A DNA stretch of 64,000 nucleotides. It comes from Symbiodinium kawagutii (lineage: Eukaryota > Sar > Dinophyceae > Suessiales > Symbiodiniaceae). The stretch's first letter is position 1. The number at the start of each line of letters is the position of its first letter. This document shows positions 37,101 to 44,819 of this stretch, one piece after another. The position numbers and the translations under genes were made by a program. Under the pieces are notes generated by a model, which ran no database searches, was not told the DNA's origin, and saw nothing but the letters and a program-made list of their open reading frames with translations. The stretch lies in the NCBI GenBank assembly GCA_009767595.1, contig VSDK01004685.1, forward strand, positions 224,127 to 288,126, in the 5' to 3' direction.

Positions 37101-39129
37101 TTCCCCTCAGTCGTGGGAACCAAGGAATGTCCATGCGACCTGGTAGCAAAGAACCATACGCTGCGGGCAGAGATCTTTGCTCGCTGGCAAGAAAAGGCAG
37201 GAAGCTGAGCAGGAGACTATGACCAAATGGGGTTTTCTCAAAGTAGTGGACCCCCAAAATTGATTGGATGTACTGGGGGTCAACAATAAAAATGGTTCCC
37301 AAATTTTGATAATCGAATCTCATAGTTTTTTCCTAGAGATGGTTAACAAACTGTATGCACTGGTTGGCGGAACCACCGCTATGGAAAACATGCCTGTCAA
37401 CCAACCAATCATTTGTTGATATATTTGGGAAAATAAACAATGCTTAAAACCACCTACCGGATGTATGATGTACCATGATATATCGCATTCTTACTGATGG
37501 TGAGAAGCATTTCATTGGTTATGGCCAAGGATGTGTGATCATGGCACTATTGGTTGACGTATGCTAACATTTGCCTGCTGATTTACCATATACTATCTTT
37601 ACAGCTGTTAGAATAATTGAAGCGTATTGTGCCCAGCTCATGAAAAGAATGACACTGATTTAAACACTCTAGATTTCCGTGAAAAAATCTGGCTCGCCGT
37701 CACAATGTCGTTCATGGTGCAATAGATCCACCAACCAAAACTTCATGGCCTGTAGGTTCTCAAATTCCATTAGCAACTCTTTGGGACAAGCAACCTGTAG
37801 ATCTTCTTGAAACGCTTCAGACTGCCACAATCCACCAGCATGTCCTAGATCCAAGATGTTCAAATCATCTTCAGGTGGTGGTTTCGCGCTCCCAGACCGC
37901 TCGGGCTGCGTGTGGGATTTGGGTTGTAGCAGTGGCTCCAATGGAGCATGGGATCTGCGAGATTCGCTGCTTAGCAGTGCATGTCTGGCCATGGTCGGCA
38001 TGGTGGATGACGACTGCGGCGGCGGCAAAAGATTCGAGAGCCGCTCGACTTCCTGGCACACCCCAGGGCTTGTGATGGAACCTAGGGCTTGAGCTACGCC
38101 ACATGAAAGTCGTAGGGTTAGCCATAGCAACTCACCGCTAGCGCTGCTCGGTGTACCAACAAAGCTCTGTCTGTTCAACAAGAATGCGACCTTGATGTTC
38201 ACAAGACATATTTTCATCACACATTTTCATCGGTACATACGACCCACAAACATGCATTGTGTGATGACATAGTGGGCACCCCCAAGCATCCCATTGACTT
38301 TTGGTGGAACCACTCATTTTGGAGCTATGCCTTGAAGCTAGCAGCTAGCTCAAATCTGAAGCAGTAAAATCAACCAGCAGATTGGAGTTCTTGCTCCTAA
38401 AGGACGCAGGCGAAGCAATTCAGTTGCGTCCTGTGGCTGTTATTTTTCTTCTTTCTTCTTTCAACTCTTAGGTATTGTTGTATATATATATATTGATATA
38501 TATATATATATTGGCTCTTCGTTCTTTTGGAGGCTGCATTGCTTCCAGTATGGTGATTGTTGTTGTCATCGCCGCTCGCGGTCACCCCCATCCAGAGCGC
38601 ACGAAAGACAAAGAAGTACAGCTGCATTGCAAGTAGTGACCAATGATGGTTCGCACTTGATGATGAGTCAAGGCGAATGACAGTGAATAAACCATTTTTG
38701 ATAGAAGACTGGTATCATGATTGATTCAAACATGATGGCCATCAATGGTGAATGGTTTCAGTCTCCTTGCTATCAATGATGGCTATTCAGCCATGGTTTA
38801 TGACAATGGCTGATGATGGTTTGTAGCGGTTTCCAGCTGTTCTTGAGGCTTACTGGCTGGACGAGGGGTCATGACGGTGAAGCATGCTCTCAAACATGAA
38901 GCCGGTCGAGCCCAAATCATGTAGCACCATCGCAGCATGAACCGTCGCAGCTGGGTAAAATCGGGGGGCATCTTGCCACAACACTGGAACGTTTTGAAGC
39001 CGGACTGAGCTGTTGCACAACTGCGGGGTCGCTGGTCACTATGCTGGCCTGCTGCATCGCCAAAATATCGGCCTCATAGCATCGCACCAAGCGCCCATGG
39101 AGGTCATAGAAGTTCTCATGGCACTCCAT
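21405..39129 (-). CDS. Voltage-gated cation channel, KCNH/CNBD type (17 exons, 17.7 kb)
   Basis: A plasma-membrane (or internal-membrane) six-helix channel subunit of the EAG/ERG-like family expanded in protists, expected to work as a tetramer. Exons in order: 39049-39129, 37795-38052, 36580-36633 (tentative), 35483-35554 (tentative), 33953-34052, 33453-33725, 32141-32261, 30461-30547, 29708-29869, 28482-28646, 26455-26501, 25910-26022, 25470-25602, 24457-24569, 23955-24056, 22258-22330 and 21405-21457. Reading phase closes at every junction. The assembled protein of about 650 residues has an N-terminal Lys/Arg/Ser-rich region, S1-S6 with an eight-charge S4, a pore loop with LGVG filter, a C-linker and a degenerate CNBD. 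Usual family length is 600-1000. Introns use GT, GC and GA donors. The family call is firm; ion selectivity and regulation are inferred. Confidence 0.88.
22258..22330 (-). CDS. Channel exon 16: end of CNBD
   Basis: Reads DISRLIIIDVTTFVECCGK then DSGTAG. Acceptor GGCAG|GAC joins the preceding GA donor to give HLRSQDISRLIIID. Donor GCTG|GTTGAC, one base left over. Confidence 0.85.
23040..23240 (+). repeat. Tandem repeat of about 80 bp, three diverged units
   Basis: Units carry AACTTACTTTCCTTGTGGATG, GGGGTTGGGGTGG and AACATTCCATATGA-like segments. Located in the channel intron 22331-23954. The plus and minus ORFs here are translations of the repeat. Confidence 0.65.
23955..24056 (-). CDS. Channel exon 15: CNBD WMAEICLW segment
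   Basis: Thirty-four codons including FCNLWMAEICLWAPWVHMGH and ending LRSQ. Acceptor CCTCAG|GAT, GA donor CAG|GACCTC. It replaces the classical phosphate-binding cassette with the W-x-x-E-x-x-L-W-x-x-W-x-H-x-G form typical of protist members. The 210-codon ORF 23383-24015 overlaps it in another frame and is rejected. Confidence 0.85.
24457..24569 (-). CDS. Channel exon 14: CNBD beta strands
   Basis: Reads DLATHLKHWILAFDDVVFAA, then GSVATASYFIADGSCHY, the family D-D-V-V-F-x-A-G...YF-x-x-x-G-x-x-x-Y motif. Acceptor CTTCAG|GTG. A GA donor, TAC|GAGACT, is needed to join the next exon in phase; GT alternatives downstream do not close the frame. Confidence 0.85.
25470..25602 (-). CDS. Channel exon 13: C-linker to CNBD
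   Basis: Starts VHIPILDMLSKPLQQELQ (family D-x-L-S-x-P-L motif) and ends LLDCMDDQIY plus one base. Acceptor TAAAG|GTG, GC donor TATT|GCCTTG. Joined to exon 14 it gives QIYCDLATHLKHW. Confidence 0.92.
25910..26022 (-). CDS. Channel exon 12: C-linker LLRRYL
   Basis: Reads LLRRYLSYNHIDPDLSHR, then VTRFLQHTFALKNQAISKD, the C-linker A' helices. Acceptor ATCCAG|GTT, GC donor GAT|GCGCCC. The ATG ORF continuing past it (to 25793) reads into the intron. Confidence 0.92.
26224..26270. repeat. (TTG)n microsatellite in channel intron
   Basis: About 15 TTG units; the poly-Gln ORF on minus (26002-26307) is a by-product. It lies in the intron between exons 11 and 12. Confidence 0.85.
26455..26501 (-). CDS. 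Channel exon 11: end of S6 / start of C-linker
   Basis: A 47-nt exon reading HRPLLRNLAEVNTAL. Acceptor CTGCAG|ACA after a pyrimidine run, GC donor CTGT|GCTTCA. With the next exon it gives NTALCLLRRYLSYN, matching the family L-R-x-x-N...LLRRYL spacing apart from about five extra residues at its start, so the 5' junction is the weak point. Confidence 0.6.
28482..28646 (-). CDS. Channel exon 10: pore helix, filter and S6
   Basis: Joined to exon 9 it reads YQYSTSLHWAYAQLGVGQ, the family pore helix and filter, then TEIEAVNLEERVFSVVI and S6 ending NFSTMVSSMTSLLASQ. Acceptor CCCAG|ATA, donor TCA|GTCGTG; a GC donor 8 bases earlier (TTG|GCATCT) is possible. The filter is LGVG where K+ channels have T-x-G-Y/F-G. 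Confidence 0.92.
28982..29303. mobile_element. Second telomere-core TIR element, in channel intron
   Basis: A 322-bp element in the intron between exons 9 and 10. Imperfect inverted ends (starting CGCCCGAGCCTTAGGG at 28982 and complementary near 29280-29303) are flanked by the 9-bp direct repeat GAACATGTT at 28973-28981 and 29304-29312. The core at about 29085-29190 is degenerate CCCTAAA (CCCTAAAACCCTAAAACC). Its inner sequence matches the 1836-2161 copy in reverse orientation, for example GGCTATACGCAG and TGCAGGAATTTGAG. Confidence 0.8.
29708..29869 (-). CDS. Channel exon 9: S5 and turret
   Basis: Reads YSIFKLLLQLLLCNHIIACL (S5 with the family N-H-x-I/L-x-C motif), then WWLIGDQDAISG and the turret ending KDKPVAYQ. 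Acceptor TTAAG|GTA, donor CCA|GTGACT. Both junctions restore split Gln codons. Confidence 0.93.
30461..30547 (-). CDS. Channel exon 8: second half of S4 and S4-S5 linker
   Basis: Joins exon 7 to read FLRLFRLGRVVKVGS, completing S4, then ITSLRDQLTSRVANIQ. Acceptor GGTAG|GCT, donor CCA|GTTCCC. The 1593-bp intron before it carries the CAA/CAG repeat tract. Confidence 0.93.
30840..31225. repeat. CAA/CAG trinucleotide tract in channel intron
   Basis: Nearly 400 bp of mixed CAACAG/CAACAA units, preceded by a CA run. All three frames on both strands give homopolymer-like ORFs (poly-Asn/Ser, poly-Leu, poly-Val/Ala). It lies inside the intron 30548-32140, so it should be spliced out. Confidence 0.9.
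31380..31435 (+). repeat. 11-bp tandem repeat
   Basis: Five copies of CCATCCAATAC in the same channel intron. Confidence 0.85.
32141..32261 (-). CDS. Channel exon 7: S3 and first half of S4
   Basis: Forty codons plus split ends, starting WFPFDLALVSLDWFLVAA (S3) and ending in the Arg-every-third-residue S4 (ARLSRTARSLRFL). Acceptor GACCAG|GTT, GC donor CTCAG|GCCAGC. A canonical-looking GTGAGT lies 22 bases beyond, but using it would break S4, so the GC donor is preferred. Confidence 0.93.
32295..32381. mobile_element. Family-2 hairpin element copy, just upstream of channel exon 7
   Basis: Starts GGTGGTGCTTCACCACC, contains CAAGTCAACCAAGCATTTAA and ends TTTGGAACCACC. It lies 34 bp from the acceptor of exon 7. 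Confidence 0.6.
33453..33725 (-). CDS. Channel exon 6: HPGS motif, S1 and S2
   Basis: Ninety-one residues. IQHPGSLFRSWWGTF is the family H-P-x-S-x-x-R-x-x-W motif. S1 is FGMFLLTIDIVVVPLRVF. S2 lies in the FWVAHIYWNLAIPVSF segment, followed by SGYDVEGILVLDLRKTF. The exon ends ...NYAF plus one base at donor TTCA|GTCCCC; the next exon completes Ser and continues WFPFDLALV. This is the first unambiguous exon of the gene. Confidence 0.92.
33953..34052 (-). CDS. Channel exon 5: segment before S1
   Basis: Starts EDLVRQRVSARTRRPSIR and ends SVTPG plus one base. Acceptor GCGAG|GAA, donor GGAG|GTGAGC. The single trailing G plus the leading GT of the next exon makes Gly, giving TPGGRFAKCFNSIQHPGS. The exact start could be 15 bases upstream (34067). 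Confidence 0.7.
34835..34934. mobile_element. Short TIR element in channel intron
   Basis: About 100 bp with a perfect 27-bp inverted repeat (34836-34862 and 34907-34933) starting GGTGATCTAACATAGC and a 44-bp inner part. It is different from the two GGTGGTTT families. No other copy was noticed in the window. Confidence 0.8.
35483..35554 (-). CDS. Channel exon 4 (tentative)
   Basis: Twenty-four codons, beginning GLQGTERASFGPELFGSR. Acceptor AATCAG|GGC, donor ACC|GTCTGG, phase 0. It is a GC-rich island inside AT-rich repeats and joins in frame to EDLVRQ of the next exon. Confidence 0.45.
35640..35760 (+). repeat. TTG/TTC trinucleotide tract
   Basis: TGTTGTTGGTGATG units followed by (CTT)n, giving poly-Leu/Phe ORFs. 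In a channel intron. Confidence 0.8.
36580..36633 (-). CDS. Channel exon 3 (tentative): basic segment
   Basis: Eighteen codons, KKKPPKIRKEGLEHYRSP. A strong pyrimidine-rich acceptor (TTTTCTTCCCCAG) and donor CCA|GTGAAG; phase 0, so it fits between exons 2 and 4. The same bases are open in another frame for 81 codons (36437-36682), so the frame is not settled. Confidence 0.35.
37795..38052 (-). CDS. Channel exon 2: disordered N-terminal region
   Basis: Eighty-six codons, starting EVERLSNLLPPPQSSS and ending EAFQEDLQ. Acceptor TGCCAG|GAA, donor CAG|GTTGCT, phase 0. Rich in Ser/Pro/Arg, as is usual for the N-terminus of these channels, and clearly more GC-rich than its flanks. Confidence 0.65.
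39049..39129 (-). CDS. Channel exon 1: start codon, N-terminal helix
   Basis: Starts ATG at 39127-39129 (MECHENFYDLHGRLVRCYEA) and ends ...DILAMQQ at a GC donor, CAG|GCCAGC. Joined to the next exon it reads MQQEVERLSNLL, a continuous coiled-coil-like helix, which supports both the GC donor and this frame. An in-frame ATG 18 bases upstream is an alternative start. No upstream promoter motif is recognisable. Confidence 0.7.
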
Positions 39130-39399
39130 GCGGCAGAGAACTTGCAACCCAGGACTACTCGCAACCGAGAACTACTCCCAACTGAGCAAAATTGAGCGAC
39201 GGCAGAAACTTATGCGACACCAAGGCAAGCTCAAAGGCTGGGTGACAGTGTCAAATCTGCGGTGGCCAAGCCCCCGAAAATATGATGAGACTCTTCGCTT
39301 CACCCCGTTGTGGGAACGCGCTGGGCCTTGATCTTCCTCTGCAGGGGAGCTGGCGAATAGCCTGTTGGCCTGCGGCAATGGGCGCCTGGTGATAGAAAC

Positions 39400-40310
39400 A
39401 CTGGTGATATCATGGTGTTAATAGTCACTAATGGTCACCATTGCTAGCCAGTGATATCATGGTCATTAATGGCTATCATGGTGTGAATGGTCATTATTAC
39501 TGGTCATTCACATTTGTCATTAGTCATTCATTCATGGCCATTAATCGGTTGTTTGGGCCAACCCGGGGAAAGCCTCGCCAAACAAGCACTGTAAAGGTCT
39601 TTGCCTAACGGGGAGGGCTATCTTGAGCCTAAAACTGCGCAGGTTCCCTAAATGGTGGCCAAGACCTAGAGGGACTTTACACTAAGCTCCAGAAATATCA
39701 TGGTTGATGGTTAACAAGCGCCTTGTGATGCCCAGTGGTCACCAGCATCACTCTGGTCAATTGTGGTTCACAAGAGTAATAGGAGTGCTTGGGAATGGTT
39801 TCATAAGAACATGTAAGTTGACACCAGGAGTGCTTGGGTTGTCAACAACATGTGGATCATGATGAACAGCGGTGGTCCTTTGTGTCTGTGTTTGTTAGTT
39901 TATGTATTTTCTTTGTGTGAATGTGTTTGTTTCTTTGTGAATCGGCTTTTTGATATGCTTGTTTGATTGTGAATTTGTTTGTTTCCTTTGGTCCCTTTGT
40001 ATGCACAGATACCTCTATCATTGGACAACCAACTATTAAGTTTCTGGCAACCGCATGTAAAATGGACACAAATGAAAATGTTAACATTGACACAACGTAC
40101 GGTTGGTCAGTAACCAATGTCTTCAGATATCGTGCAATCTTATTTATTGTATCTTTATTTGCTGAGCTTTATCTTTGTTTATATACAGTTCTATATCTAG
40201 ACATACCCTCTCGGTACGTTCGTCTCACGTGTGAGACCGGTGTCAGGGCGAAGCCGTGTAGCTATGCCTAGACGCCGCATATTCATGTATAAATATAAAT
40301 AAATATATAT
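39400..40310. other. Stretch upstream of the channel gene, no gene recognised
   Basis: ATGGTCATTAATGG-type repeats at 39400-39540, TTTGTTTG low-complexity DNA at 39880-39990 and a 102-codon plus ORF (39963-40271) without recognisable family. Any promoter of the channel gene would lie near 39.15-39.4 kb, but no motif can be named. Confidence 0.4.
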
Positions 40311-40315
40311 ATATA

Positions 40316-40350
40316 TATATATATGGTCAGCGCCCCCCCCACGGCCCGCA
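40316..40350 (-). repeat. Inverted copy of the GGGCCGTGGGGGGGGCG motif
   Basis: Reverse complement reads TTGCGGGCCGTGGGGGGG then CGCTGACC and an AT run. It matches two direct copies at about 43692-43721 and 43884-43912, each also followed by an AT run. Together they frame the repeat complex between 40.3 and 43.9 kb. Confidence 0.7.
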
Positions 40351-40519
40351 ACTCTATATATCAAATAAGGGTCTTGACTAGGTAGATGTTATTCTATTAT
40401 GTGACCATAGTACAAAACCATGTAAAATACAGTATAAAATGCGTTTCTGCTTCCAGATTATCAATCTGTTCGCTTCATTCCATTATTTAGTACATTCATT
40501 TGGCCGGGCCGAATTCCGG

Positions 40520-41530
40520 CCAAAAAAAAAAATACAATTTAAGAAACACAAAAAAACATCGAAAATCAAAAAGCTTCAAAAAAACCAAAAAACCAAAAAA
40601 AAAAATCTGAGACTCTTGGAGAACCCCTGATCAGGAAAACCAAAAAAACCTCGAGAAAACCAAAAAAAACCAAAAAAACCAATATTCTGAGACTCTTGGA
40701 GGACCCCTGATCAGGAAAACTAAAAAAACCTCGAGAAAACCAAAAAAACCAAAAAAACAAAAAAAAATAATATTTTGAGACTCTTTGGTGGGGGTCTGGG
40801 GGAAAAACGAAAAAAACCTCGAGAAAACCAAAAAAACAAAAAAAAACAAAAAAAACAATATTTTGAGACTCTTTCCACCCCCCCCCATTTCCTAAGACTT
40901 CTGGAAAATTGTTTTTTTGGTTTTTTTGTTTTTTTTGGTTTTCTCGAGGTTTTTCTGGTTTCTGGGACTGGCCTCTCACCAAAGAGTTTCAAAATATTGT
41001 TTTTTTTTTGGTTTTTTTGGTTTTCTCGAGGCTTTTTTGGTTTCTGGGACTGGCTCTCACCAAAGAGTCTCAAAATATTGTTTTTTTTGTTTTTTTTGGT
41101 TTTCTCGAGGTTTTTTTGGTTTTTCCTCCAAACCCCCACCAAAGAGTTTCAAAATATTGGTTTTTTTAATTTTTTTTGTTTTCTCGAGATTTTTTTTCGT
41201 TTTTCCCCCAGACCCCCACCAAAGAGTTTCAAAATATTGTTTTTTTTTGTTTTTTTTTGGTTTTCTCGAGGTTTTTTTGGTTGCCAGAGGTTTAGTGTTT
41301 TGTCTCGTTTGGGTTTTTGGGATGTTTCCCAAAGCTCTTTTTTCCCCCCTTCTTCCGAGATTTTTTTTCGTTTTTCCCCCAGACCCCCACCAAAGAGTTT
41401 CAAAATATTGTTTTTTTTTGTTTTTTTTTGGTTTTCTCGAGGTTTTTTTGGTTGCCAGAGGTTTAGTGTTTTGTCTCGTTTGGGTTTTTGGGATGTTTCC
41501 CAAAGCTCTTTTTTCCCCCCTTCTTCATGA
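40520..41530. repeat. Large inverted array of CTCGAG-centred units
   Basis: The left arm (about 40520-40880) has units with AAACCTCGAGAAAACC and TTTTGAGACTCTT. The right arm (about 40890-41530) has the reverse complement (GGTTTTCTCGAGG, AAGAGTTTCAAAATATTG). The right arm ends in two near-identical 171-bp tandem copies (about 41186-41356 and 41357-41527). ORFs of 130-251 codons here are low-complexity Phe or Lys/Pro runs and are rejected as genes. Confidence 0.85.
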
Positions 41531-41639
41531 GTCTTCCAATATATAATTCTTCCAATATATATTATGGCCCTCATATTAAAAAAACAAATGCAAGACATGT
41601 TGCTCAAATTCTGTCTCCCTATTTTTTCTTCAGTCTCTC

Positions 41640-42845
41640 CTATTCTCCCATATTTTCCCCTTCTTCCCTGCTTAATGCTAAAGAGAGAATAAGGAGTGAA
41701 TAAGGATAGAATAGGGCAATATTTAAGAGAGAAGGAGGGAGAGAGAGAGAGAGAGAGAAAGAAAGAATAGAGGGAGCATAGAAAAAGAGTAAGGAGATTC
41801 CCTCCTTAATGCTAAGGAGAGAACAAGGAGGGAATAAGGATAGAATCAAGGAATATTTAAGAGAGAAAAAGAGAGAGAGAGAATAGGGGGAGCATAGGAG
41901 AAGATCAAGGAGACAATTAGAAAATACATAAAAGATAGTAAGGAGAGAATGAGGAGAGAATAAGGAGAGAATTAAGGAGACCTCATTCTCCCCATTTGCT
42001 CTTATTATTGTTCTCTTATTTTCTCCTTTTGTTCTCCCTACTTTTCCCTCATTCTCTCCTTATCTCTATATTTAGGAGACCTTATTCTCTCCCCACTGTC
42101 TTCTTATTATTGTTCCCTTTTTCTATCCTTATGGTATCCCTATCTTTTATTCTTCCCATATTCCCCCCTTATTCCCTCGTTCCTCTAAAGAGATAAGAAG
42201 GAAATCACAAACAACAAAGGGGATTATTTAAGAGACCTTATTCTCTCCCCATTTGCTCTTTTTATTATTTTCTTATTCTCCCCTTGTGTTCTCCATATTT
42301 TCTCCTTAAAAAAGAAAAAATAAAAAGATAGTAAGGAGAGAATAAGGAGAGAACTAAGGAGACCTATTCTCTCCCTATTTGCTCTTTTTATTATTCCTTT
42401 AGTCTCTCCTTGTGTTCTCCCTATGTTCTCCTTAATGAGAAAAAAAAGAAGATAGTAAGGAGAGAATAAGGAGAGAACTAAGGAGACCTCACTCTCCCCA
42501 TTTGCTCTTTTTACTATTCTCTTATTCTCTCCTTGTGTTCTCCATATTTTCTCCTTCATAAAGAAGATAAAAGAAAATAGTAAGGAGAGAATAAGGAGAG
42601 AATAAGGAGAGAATCAGGAGAGAATTAAGGAGACCTCATTCTCTCCCTATTTGCTCTTTTTATTATTCCTTTAGTCTCTCCTTGTGTTCTCCCTATGTTC
42701 TCCTTAATAAAGAACGAATAAAAAGATAGTAAGGAGAGAATAAGGAGAGAACTAAGGAGACCTCATTCTCTCCCTATTTGCTCTTTTTATTATTCCTTTA
42801 GTCTCTCCTTGTGTTCTCCCTATGTTCTCCTTAATGAGAAAAAAA
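41640..42845. repeat. Purine/pyrimidine satellite, about 125-bp units, up to the gap
   Basis: Units carry GATAGTAAGGAGAGAATAAG then a pyrimidine arm CTCATTCTCTCCC...TCTCCTTGTGTTCTCC, so each unit can fold on itself. Starts at 42328, 42451, about 42577 and 42725 give the spacing. Confidence 0.85.
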
Positions 42846-43118
42846 NNNNNNNNNNNNNNNNNNNNNNNNNNNNNNNNNNNNNNNNNNNNNNNNNNNNNNN
42901 NNNNNNNNNNNNNNNNNNNNNNNNNNNNNNNNNNNNNNNNNNNNNNNNNNNNNNNNNNNNNNNNNNNNNNNNNNNNNNNNNNNNNNNNNNNNNNNNNNNN
43001 NNNNNNNNNNNNNNNNNNNNNNNNNNNNNNNNNNNNNNNNNNNNNNNNNNNNNNNNNNNNNNNNNNNNNNNNNNNNNNNNNNNNNNNNNNNNNNNNNNNN
43101 NNNNNNNNNNNNNNNNNN
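42846..43118. other. Assembly gap (273 N)
   Basis: Unsequenced bases inside the satellite; true size unknown. ORFs reported across it have no meaning. Confidence 0.99.
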
Positions 43119-43915
43119 TGTTGATTTCGAACCATTGCAAGTCCTTCCCACCCTCCCAAGAAACCAGCCATAACTTTTAGACCCGAGAAGTTTTTCTAGA
43201 ATCTATGGATCCAAGAAGTTCTCCTAGATTCTTGTATCTTGGACCCACAGCCTGAGGATGCAACAACTGTGTCCTAAATCTAGTATCTTGGATTTGGATG
43301 TTGATCTGGAACCATTGCAAATCCCTCCCACCCTCCCAAGAAACAATCCAAAGCCTTTGGACCCGAGAAGTTTTTGTAGAATCCTGGATCTTGGATCCAG
43401 AGCCTTTCCATCCAAGAAGTTCTCCTAGATTCTTGTATCTTGGACCCACAGCCTGAGGATTCAACAACTTTGTCCTAAATCTTGTATCTTGGATTTGGAT
43501 GTTGATCTGGAACCATTGCAAATCCCTCCCACCCTCCCAAGAAACAATCCAAAGCTTTTGGACCCGAGAAGTTTTTGTAGAATCTTGGATCTTGGATCCA
43601 GAGCCTTTCGATCCAAGAAGTTCTCCTAGATTCTTGGATCTTGGACGCGCAGCCTGAGGATTCAACAACTTTGCCCAGAAGTTGCCAAACTGCGGGCCGT
43701 GGGGGGGGCGGTGAGCATATATATATATATAAAAGAAACAACCCGAAGCTTTTGGACCCGAGAAGTTTTTGTAGAATCTTGGATCTTGGATCCAGAGCCT
43801 TTCGATCCAAGAAGTTCTCCTAGATTCTTGGATTTTGGACCCACAGCCTGAGTGTTCAACAACTTTGCCCAGAAGTTGCCAAACTGCGGGCCGTGGGCGG
43901 GGCGGTGAGCATATA
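43119..43915 (+). repeat. Satellite of about 200-bp units
   Basis: Units contain GACCCGAGAAGTTTTTGTAG, AGAAGTTCTCCTAGATTCTT and ACCATTGCAAATCCCTCCC; TTGATCTGGA recurs at 43301 and 43502 (period 201). The last two units instead carry AGAAGTTGCCAAACTGCGGG followed by an AT run. Minus ORFs of up to 163 codons are repeat translations. Confidence 0.9.
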
Positions 43916-43986
43916 TATATACCTATCCACTAAATGTTCAAAAAACATACCGTATCTGCGAAATTGTGTCGCTATTTTGATACCTA

Positions 43987-44717
43987 CTCCACCATGACAA
44001 AAGTTTTTCCTCTTGGGTGGTGTATAACCCTTTTCCCCCTAGACGCCTACAACAGATTTTTCTTGGTTGTCACGGACCACGGACCACTCCTGTGAGCTTT
44101 AATAGTCTATTAATTTAAAACGGGGTGATAATTCGATCCGCCACGCAGGCCATACGAAACGAACCTAAAACTTGATCCGCGGCGCTATGATGTTTTGGGG
44201 CCTGCGAGCCTTTACAGGAAAAAACTTTATTCCTGTTGATGAGCAGTTGAAAGACTTTACTTCATTTTTTGCGGGCGTGCTTCAAGCAAAGGCAAAATTT
44301 TTGGACACATCATCCTGCATTAGGCGCAATGCCGCAACTACAAAATGCCGCTGAGCAGTTGAAAGACTTTACTTCATTTTTTGCGGGCGTGCTTCAAGCA
44401 AAGGCAAAATTTTTGGACACATCATCCTGCATTAGGCGCAATGCCGCAACTACAAAATGCCGCTCCACCATGACAAAAGTTTTTCCTCTTGGGTGGTGTA
44501 TAACCCTTTTCCCCCTAGACGCCTACAACAGATTTTTCTTGGTTGTCACGGACCACGGACCACTCCTGTGAGCTTTAATAGTCTATTAATTTAAAACGGG
44601 GTGATAATTCGATCCGCCACGCAGGCCATACGAAACGAACCTAAAACTTGATCCGCGGCGCTATGATGTTTTGGGGCCTGCGAGCCTTTACAGGAAAAAA
44701 CTTTATTCCTGTTGATG
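43987..44717 (+). repeat. A-B-B-A duplication (255-112-112-255 bp)
   Basis: Segment A at 43987-44241 recurs without visible difference at 44463-44717. Segment B at 44241-44352 recurs at 44353-44464. A begins CTCCACCATGACAAAAG; B begins GAGCAGTTGAAAGAC. The base composition differs from the flanking repeats. ORFs of 60-100 codons cross the joints, and I recognise no product. Confidence 0.9.
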
Positions 44718-44800
44718 TATCTATCTATTCTATTCTATTCTCTTCTCTCCTCTTCTGTTCTCTTCTCTTCTCTTCTATTCTATTCTATTGTTTTTTTTCT
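44718..44800 (+). repeat. TTCTA/TTCTC microsatellite
   Basis: A pyrimidine run of TATTC and TCTTC units. Confidence 0.85.
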
Positions 44801-44819
44801 CTATTTGGGTGATATACCC

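Noticed and set aside
40566-41607. ORFs up to 251 codons, Phe- or Lys/Pro-rich
   Set aside because: Translations of the inverted CTCGAG array; composition is repeat-driven.
42752-43180. ORFs crossing the N block
   Set aside because: Open only because N codons are not stops.
43987-44717. Mitochondrial insertion with fragmented rRNA or genes
   Set aside because: I found no conserved rRNA or cox/cob motif; the rearranged layout alone is not evidence.
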